Positions 57,071 through 64,000 of a stretch of 64,000 nucleotides of DNA are shown here, piece by piece. Within the stretch, counting starts at the first letter, position 1. Each line of letters starts with the position of its first letter. The position numbers were made by a program, and so were the translations under genes. Under the pieces are notes generated by a model that did not search any database, was not told the DNA's origin, and saw nothing but the letters and a program-made list of their open reading frames with translations. The DNA lies in contig JAZBRS010000023.1 in NCBI GenBank assembly GCA_037176725.1, positions 29,817,001-29,881,000 on the forward strand, given 5' to 3'. This stretch comes from Posidonia oceanica (taxonomy: Eukaryota > Streptophyta > Magnoliopsida > Alismatales > Posidoniaceae).

Positions 57071-58250
57071 AAACAGCAACAACACCTACACAATTCACAG
57101 CCTTCACACAACCTTCCACACACCTCTTCCACACTTACTACCGGTCCACTCCACACTAACTCCCCCTCAATTCGCGCTCTCCCACAACCCAATTCACTGC
57201 CAATCCTCTGCACAATCACAGCACCTTCTGCCACCATCTCTGTGGCCATCACCCACACAAAACCCAGCCCGTCTCCTCCAATTCCAGGCGGCAACACATT
57301 GGCAACAATACACATCCACATGAGAGCAACATGCAGCAACAGCAGCACCTACAGAGAACCCATACACACAGCACCTACAGAGCCTCCTTTTTCTTCTCCA
57401 GCAACCACAGAAGTCCCACGCATCCACTTAGCCTCCCATCACCTTCCTTAGCCCTCCACGAAGCCACAGAGAGAGCCACAAGCCACTGAGAGAGCCACAC
57501 TGCAAAAGAGAAGAAAAAAATACAGTAGAGACCCATTTCTTCCAAATCAAGGTCAGAGCGGGAGAGGGAGCAATTAACTTGCTCCATATCTTCTTTGGAA
57601 CTCCAGCGACTCCTCCAGATCGCGCCACGTGCCCACCGACGCCTGTAGCGCCGCCGCGACCTCCAGCACCTCCAGCACACCCAACAGAGGTCGGCAGCCC
57701 ACTCCAGCCGCGCGCGTAGGTAACGGAGGTCACTTTCAGCTTCCTAGCATGCCACTCGTGCTTCCTAGCTGGTTGTTTTTGCATTTTGGATCGTATTCTG
57801 CATTTTGAGCTCCGCCGCGACCGCCTTCTTCTCCGACGCTGACTAACATCCACCGCCGCACGCCGCTGCACTCCCGACTCCTCTGCTCCACCAGACCACT
57901 CCCAGAGCACCACCAGAGCTCCAGCAACTCGGTCCAACGCCGCTCATGCTCTGCCGTTGCCTCTAGCGACAGCTCCACCTCCTGCCACCTCTACAACTGC
58001 CAACCAAGGTCGACAGAGCAGCTCCGGTGCCGTCACACGCCGCTCAGACCACCGGCGCCTCCGGGAGGACTCCCTCTAGCTTCGAGAAGCCTCAGCACGG
58101 TCTACTGCCCGCCAGCATCGCCGTGGCAGCCCCGTCTTCTCCAGCGTCATCTGCAGCTGCTCGATATTCACTGTAGCACTGTAGCATTAGGTTTTAAATG
58201 TTTTGATTTAATTTCGTTTGTTGTATTGAAATTAAGTCCTTAACTTTATT

Positions 58251-58985
58251 TTCTTTACATTTCAGTCCTACATCGATTGAAAAATCATTTAAATGTTGTT
58301 TTAAATCATATTGCATTGAATATAACTTCTACATGTTTCATTTATTGCATTTCAATCCTGCATCGATTGAAAAATCATTTAAATGTTGTTTTAAATCATA
58401 TTGCATTGAATATAACTTCTGCATGTTTCATTTATTGCATTTAAGTCCTGGCTTGAATTGAAAATCATTTAAATATCATTTAAAATCATACTGCATTGCA
58501 TATAACTCCTGCATGTTTAATTATTTGCACTTAGGTCCAGTTTACTTTGAACTGTCATCTAAATGCAATTTTAAAACCTTATTACATTGAAATAAAGTCC
58601 TACAAGTTTGCTTATTTGCATTTAGGTCCTGTTTGATTTGAACTGCCATTTAAATGCAAATTTGAAACCTTATTACATTGTGATAAAGTCGTGTAAGTTT
58701 CCATTATTGCATTTCAGTCTAGTTTGATTTGGACTGTGATTTAAATGTAATTTTTAAACCTTATTACATTGTAATAAAGTCCTGTGGATTTCCATTATTG
58801 CGTTTTAGTCCAGTTTGATTTGAACTGTGATTTAAATGTAATTTTAAAACTTTATTACATTGTAATAAAGTCCTGTGACTTGTTTTTATTGCATTTAAGT
58901 CCTATTTGCATCCATGCATCATTTAAGTTGCATTTTTAATCATATTGCATTGCTTAAATGTCTAACAGTTTTCAAAATTGCATAT
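58251..58985. repeat. Tandem array, 90-91 bp period, inside the large LTR
   Basis: The marker ttcagtcct/ttaggtcct recurs at 58261, 58351, 58441, 58531, 58622, 58713, 58804 and 58895, spacing 90 or 91 bp. Units share ttgcattt, gattt.aactg, catttaaatg and attacattg.aataaag. Early units are most alike; the 3' end decays into loose tgcattgcat-rich DNA to about 59300. Confidence 0.92.
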
Positions 58986-60429
58986 CAGTCCACATTTTAA
59001 ACTGTTGTTTATTTGCATGCCTGTTTTGCTTTGCATGTCAAACCTTGCATGTTTTTAAAACTGCATTTAGGTCATTTTCTTGCTCTGCTACATGTGTGTC
59101 TTTTAATTAATGTTGCATTTAGCCCTTGCTGGCCTTCTACATTGCTACATTAGTTTTTATCATGCATTTACCCTATTGCATTGCATTTTGCCATGACATT
59201 GCATTTATGCCCCTGTAGCTATTTTAATTGCACTTAGGTCCCTGCATTTGCATTCTTGCATTCATTACATCCTCATGTCATTGCACAAAGCTCCTTTGCA
59301 TCTTTTTGAGCACCTTTAGCCTCACTGCATGTAGGACAACCTGCATTGCACACACATAGGGGCATTTTACATTTAGACCCCCATTTAGACCACTTTTTCT
59401 AGCTCTTGAGCCATCTAACTTGAATCTGAAATAACTTTTGATCGGACTGTTGGATCTTCACGATCTAACTATCCTGGTCTTCCTGGTTGAATAATCTTTC
59501 ATTCTAACCAAAGTTATTTCAGATCAGGCCTCAGATCCTCAAATTATGCCCACCTGAATCACTCCATATCACTTATTGTCTTGCCACTTACACTGCATGC
59601 ATCGTTTTCTCGATCTGTTTTCTCGTGCATGTAGATTAGGATTTTCTGCCCCTGTTTTGTTTCCCCTTTGCTTGTTGCACACTTGCATTACGTGGTTTTA
59701 CTCGATGTCTTATTTCTTACTTGCATCGCATGGTTTTCAGTCCCTGTTTTGTTTCCCCTTTGCATGTCGTAAACTTGCATTGCGTGGTTTTCTTCAGCAT
59801 TTTGTTTTCTCGCCTGCATAGCATTTAGGACAGTGATGCTTACTGTCTGGAGTTCTTACGAACCAGGACCCGTCCCGTTCGGAACACTGACAGTGCTGCT
59901 GAGCACATAGGTTGTACGTTTACTTTCTTCATGCATTACAGCACTTAGAGCATACACTTGGGCATGTAATCACAACATAAATAGCATTTAGACATCTAAG
60001 GCATACATTTGAGCATCCATAGCATGGCATAGCATTCCTCACCCCTTGGGCGTGCAATTAGCCAATCATTACCGATAATCCTGTAAATGCGAGCGAGATT
60101 AGCCAAGAAAGACCGATTCCTCGAGCATGTCAGGGGTGCCTAACACCTTCCCCGCGCGTAATAGGAGTCCTTACCCTTTCTTTGGACCTGCAATGACCGT
60201 TTTGCTCTCGTCCTTGGCATGAGTCATCCTTTTTGCATAGCATTGCATTCATTTTGCATGTTTTCTTGCATTTCCCCTAGTTTTCCTCGTCTCTCCGATA
60301 ATAGACTAAGTGGCGACTCCGTTTTTTGCTTTATCTTTGTTTCCTCTTCGCTGCTCTTCTAGTGACCACTCTCTTGGACCCTCGTCAATCCGACTTTCGA
60401 GACGGGATCGCTACAGGAATTTAAAAATG

Positions 60430-62625
60430 GCCAAACATTTTTAAGAGCTAAGTCCCTCAACCACATATTCTCCCAAAAGATTATATTCGTACCATTTCTT
60501 AAAGAAAAGGAGGAGAGCATATTAACCAAAAGGAAACATTTTTTTAACTCCTTCTAAATTAGGGAGGCCCCATTTGGCGCCCTATTAAGGAGAGTACAAA
60601 GGTTGTTCCAAACACAATATCTATTTATAACTAAACAAGGCCACTTAATTTTTTGAGCTTCACCCATAAGATTCCATAGAAGTTTGCATTTCAGAGCTGT
60701 ATTAAAATTACTCAGATCTATAATTCCTAATCCATCCTGAGATTTACTACGACAGATATTCCTCAATTTGGCCAAACAATAACCAGAATTAGATGAAATT
60801 CGATTTTTCCATAGAAATCGCCTACGTATATGGTCAATTTCCACCTCAACTCTCTTAGGAAAATAAAGCACAGACAAATAATAAGTAGGTATAACAGTAA
60901 GGACAGCATTAATAAGCGTAAGTCTACCCCCCAAAGACAGATAATTTACCTTCCAAGTATCCAGCTTAGCAGTCACCTTGTCCAAAACTGGAGCCTAATC
61001 TTTGAACGTTGCTTTTTTGAAGTGCAAAGGCAAACCCAAGTATACTATAGGCAACTATGAAGAACTACAACCAAGGATAGAACTAAATCTATTCACCTGT
61101 TCATCAAACATCTTAATGCCAGCAAGGGAGGACTTACTGAAATTTATTTTAAGTCCAGAACATGCTTGAAAACAACCTAGGATCCTTTTAAGATTAAGAT
61201 TAGTTATGAGGAAACTGAATTACTTTAATAAGATTATTTGATACCCCCAAAGCCAGCATTCTATTAAGAACACGAGCTGCAACAATGAACAATAGAGGAG
61301 AAATCGGATCTCCTTGCTTTAAACCATTTGAAGCTTCAAAAAAACCTTTAGGAGATCCATTAACTAGGATAGAAAATCTTACATAACTGATACACATTTT
61401 GACCTAGTTTACCCATTTCATATCACACCCCAGCCCTATTAGGGACTGAATAAGAAAGTCCCAATTAATATTATCAAAGGCTTTTTCAAAGTCTAGCTTC
61501 AACATCAGACCCTTGGAGTGGGATGAATGCATAAAATGAAGGGTTTTTTGAGCCACAAGAAAACAATCACTAATACTTCGCCATGGGAGAAAGGCACTTT
61601 GGAATTCATCTAGAACATCGTTTAAAATTGGGCTGAACCTGGTAGCAAGACACTTAGATATAATTTTGTAGCAGCTATTCAAAGGACTACTGGGTCTAAA
61701 ATCTTGGATTTTTTCAACTTGAGCCTTTTTAGGAATCAATGTAATAAAGGTCTGGTTTATACTTCTAAGAGTATTAGTGTCCTCAGCCAGATAAAATTGG
61801 TCAAACATTTCAATAATGTCACCCTTAAGATTCTGCCAAAAATAATGATAAAAACACAAAGAAAAACCATCAGGACTTGGGGATTTCTCCCCTGGCAATG
61901 AGTCTATACTTGATTTTATTTCTTCTTCTGAGAAAGGAACCACCAATGTTGCAGATCCACAATTTATCAGGAATTAGATAATCCCAGTTCAAGTTCACAC
62001 CCTGACAAGCAAGTTTGTTGAATAGTGCCTTGAAAAAAATTTCAATAACCTGTGAAATAATAACAAGGGACTCAGTGTGAACTCCATCAATATTCGAAGA
62101 TGATATATTATTTATCCTCCTCCTGAAGTTAACCATTTTATGGAAGAAAGTTGTGTTTAAATTCCCTTCCTTAAACCATTGAATTCTGAACCTATGTTTC
62201 CAATAGACTTTAAGTTCCAATAGAATATTAAAATACTCAGCTCTAAGATTTTATTTCCTACTAAGGTCCACTTGGGACAGAGGATTAGAGTCAGCCAACA
62301 AGTCTAAACCTTGAACTAGATTCTCAATTTCTAATAATCTCGCCTGATGGTCTATCCTTCTAGGAGACAACCATTCTTTAATGGCAAATTTAAGCTTCTT
62401 AAGTTTGGCTGAGAACAGTGGAATAGCATTTTCCCCCAGGAAGATATTATCTAGAGTATTTTGGATAAACTCCTCAAACCCTTCTCTAAACATCTAGGAT
62501 TTATAAAACTTAAATGGAAAAGGCCCCCAACCAGGAGGCTGAGTGTCCACACAGATAGGAATATGATCGGAAATAATTCTAACCTTCCCACAACAAATTG
62601 CTCTAAGGAAGTGTGTTGAAAATAA
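60430..62625 (-). pseudogene. LINE ORF2: endonuclease end and reverse transcriptase, decayed
   Basis: From high to low coordinates: VRIISDHIPICVDTQPPGWG (endonuclease end, about 62580), linker with HRFRIQWFKEGNLNTTFFHK (62190), RT blocks SPDGFSLCFYHYFW, TLIPKKAQVEKIQDFRPSS, LMLKLDFEKAFDNINW (61400-61946), SNGLKQGDPISPLLFI (61300), then LKINFSKS and GGRLTLINAVLTVIPTYYLS (60900-61150), and GLGIIDLSNFNTALKCKLLW. The segment expected to carry the YADD box, between KVIQFPH and LKRILGCF (about 61200), is absent. Several stops and shifts. Confidence 0.92.
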
Positions 62626-62972
62626 TCAATGAGATATTTAATTTTGATGCTAACAAATTACTTGAATTATTATGTTTGAGTTTATTCTAAGATAGAAAAT
62701 ATATCTGGGAAAGATTAACATATGATACTCGTCAAGTGAAGCATCAGAAGCAGAAAAAAATACCACATCAAAGCCTTCATGAAGACAAGAAGAAATGTCA
62801 AGAAGACCATTTTTATTATTGTAATATGTTGTATGATTTTTCTTCATTATTGTACTATGTAAAATGTAATAGATCTCCTAAGGTGTATGGTGTCCTAAAA
62901 AGATTTTAGGAAATATCCACACTCAAGGATCAGAAGAAATCATATAAGAAAAGATAGAGTATAGAAGATAAA

Positions 62973-63345
62973 TCAAAATCGGCAAATCGTTTTTCTAGCG
63001 GTATACCGATTTAAAGTTGATTAGAAAATCATTTACTTGTGACCGTTACACTAAGAAAAAGGAGTTAGGTCAAAATCGGCAAAACCATTTTCTACCTGTA
63101 TACCGATTTAGAGTTGAATAGAAAATTATTTACTTGTGACCGTTACACTGAGAAAAAGGAGTTAGGTCAAAATCGGCAAAACCTTTTCTACCGGCATACC
63201 GATTTAGAGTTAATCAGAAAATCATTTACTTTTGGCCGTTACACTGAGAAAAAGGGGATCAGGTCAAAATCGGCAAAACAATTTTGTACCGGTATACCGA
63301 TTTAGGGTTCATCGGAAGATCATTTGTTTTCGACCGTTATAGGGT
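62973..63345. repeat. Four tandem 97-bp units in the right-edge LTR
   Basis: tcaaaatcggcaaa starts at 62973, 63070, 63167 and 63264, an exact 97-bp spacing. Each unit contains a taccgattta block and gaccgttacact. Confidence 0.93.
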
Positions 63346-63397
63346 TTCGACACAACCGTAATTCATCGGTCCACCGATACTGTTGATCGTTAAGATT

Positions 63398-63437
63398 TTC
63401 GGTCGACCGGTCATTTTCGGTCGACCGGTCATTTTCG
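63398..63437. repeat. Two 18-bp palindromic units
   Basis: ttttcggtcgaccggtca is repeated directly twice, about 75 bp upstream of the TATA-like box. ggtcgacc is a perfect 8-bp palindrome. Confidence 0.8.
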
Positions 63438-64000
63438 GCATACCGTTTTAGTTGTCTTTGTCTATCCATTGGGCTAGTCGTTAGACACACTTTGTGACCT
63501 TGCTAAAACCTATAAATAGGACACCAAGGACCTCATTAAGGAGGACCAATAGAAGTGATATCATATACTCCATATCTCAAGCTTCAAAATCCAATTACAA
63601 GTGAGATTTCTCCCTAACAAGTTATCAAGTACATCAACTAGAGTGTTCAAGTGCTAAGTGTATTGTGGGAGATCAAAAGAGCTACTTATTATAGAGCAAA
63701 TTATAACAAGGGTGGTATTCTTCTCCAGCTGAGAGAAGGACTCTGCGGTGTTTGTAGAGGAGGTTGTAATATTCATCAAGTAAGTGTAGTTTACTGTGAT
63801 TTAAGATTAAGGGAACTCCAAAGGGAATCTAGGAGTGGACTAGGCTGGGTGGCTGAACCACTATACATAACTGAGTTATACATTGCCTCTCTTCCCCTTC
63901 TTTGTATGTTTTAGAATAAAATTCAATACCATAAATTGTGCAAGTATATTTGTTTAATTAATTTTAAGTTAAATTTATCAAAGAATTCTGTAAACTTTTA

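Larger units (their letters stand above)
56700..60415. mobile_element. Probable solo LTR of a large Gypsy-type element
   Basis: About 3.7 kb starting tgacaccctattttttcg and ending gagacgggatcgctaca, with agtggcgactccg near 60308. A TGACACC start, gcgactccg motif and tcgctaca end are familiar from long LTRs of Tat/Ogre-type Gypsy elements (inference from memory). No gag-pol is present. The flanking 5-mers (tattt, ggaat) do not match, so solo-LTR status is not proven. It interrupts the LINE. Confidence 0.65.
55575..62625 (-). mobile_element. L1-type LINE, truncated, split by a 3.7-kb LTR
   Basis: ORF2 pieces on the minus strand run from 62625 (end of the endonuclease domain) to the 3' end near 55600. 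They are interrupted at 60416/56699. Excluding the insert, about 3.3 kb remains. The 3' UTR-like pattern ctttggatactctg and ttgttacttagcagtg at 55600-55640 is typical of plant LINEs. The 5' end is cut by the LTR that starts at 62626. Confidence 0.9.
62626..64000 (+). mobile_element. LTR of a retrotransposon running off the window
   Basis: Starts tgttgaaaataatcaatgag directly at the LINE break and contains a 97-bp tandem array, a TATA-like cctataaatagg at about 63509 and downstream transcript-like leader sequence. The start resembles long Copia (Sirevirus-like) LTRs from memory. The end of the LTR and any coding region lie beyond 64000, so class is tentative. Confidence 0.6.

Noticed and set aside
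56699..57451. 250-codon plus-strand open frame
   Set aside because: Composed of Ser/Pro/Phe/Thr runs from C/T-rich repeats inside the probable LTR; no family resemblance.
1..64000. CRISPR arrays, bacterial operons, rRNA or tRNA genes
   Set aside because: Tandem arrays here have no spacer-repeat structure; no tRNA-like or rRNA-like sequence was recognised, and primer binding sites only mimic tRNA 3' ends.

Overview
This is nuclear DNA of a flowering plant. It has GT-AG introns, one plastid-type host gene, and plant transposon families (Copia, MULE, hAT, L1-type LINE) that fill most of the window. I cannot name the species from the sequence.

The only host gene I can support is on the minus strand and spans about 36 kb (43141 down to 7163). 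It is a PDX3-type protein: an N-terminal plastid transit peptide, then a YjeF_N NAD(P)HX-epimerase domain fused to pyridoxine/pyridoxamine 5'-phosphate oxidase. I could join 14 exons with GT-AG junctions and no phase error. They give a 535-codon uninterrupted reading frame ending in the family-typical RLAP tail. Two introns are very large: intron 10 (about 16.9 kb) and intron 12 (about 13.4 kb). Both are packed with transposons. The last two exons lie about 13 kb beyond the preceding exon and are easily missed.

Layout: 1-7162 is mostly non-coding, with an 0.85 kb internally deleted Copia and a LINE tail. 7163-7412 holds PDX3 exons 13-14. 7413-20791 is intron 12, with a triplicated 139-bp tandem repeat, MITE-like repeats, a purine/pyrimidine tract, and a full-length decayed Copia (12643-17658) with 134-bp LTRs and a perfect 5-bp target duplication. 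20792-21052 holds exons 11-12. 21053-37953 is intron 10, with a second full-length Copia (21897-27793) that carries a nested 1.3-kb non-autonomous LTR element, and a third Copia (28189-37594) invaded by two hAT elements with perfect 8-bp target duplications. 37954-43141 holds exons 1-10.

Upstream of PDX3 come a LINE tail and an 8.3-kb Mutator-like element (43.4-51.7 kb). That element carries both a mudrA-type transposase pseudogene and a plant-mobile-domain pseudogene. It is followed by a 2.9-kb hAT-like element holding a captured receptor-kinase exon, a 0.6-kb hAT MITE, and an L1-type LINE (55.6-62.6 kb) split by a probable 3.7-kb solo LTR. A further LTR starts at 62626 and runs off the window.

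All transposon genes here are disabled, mostly by point stop codons in otherwise recognisable frames. The host gene is not.
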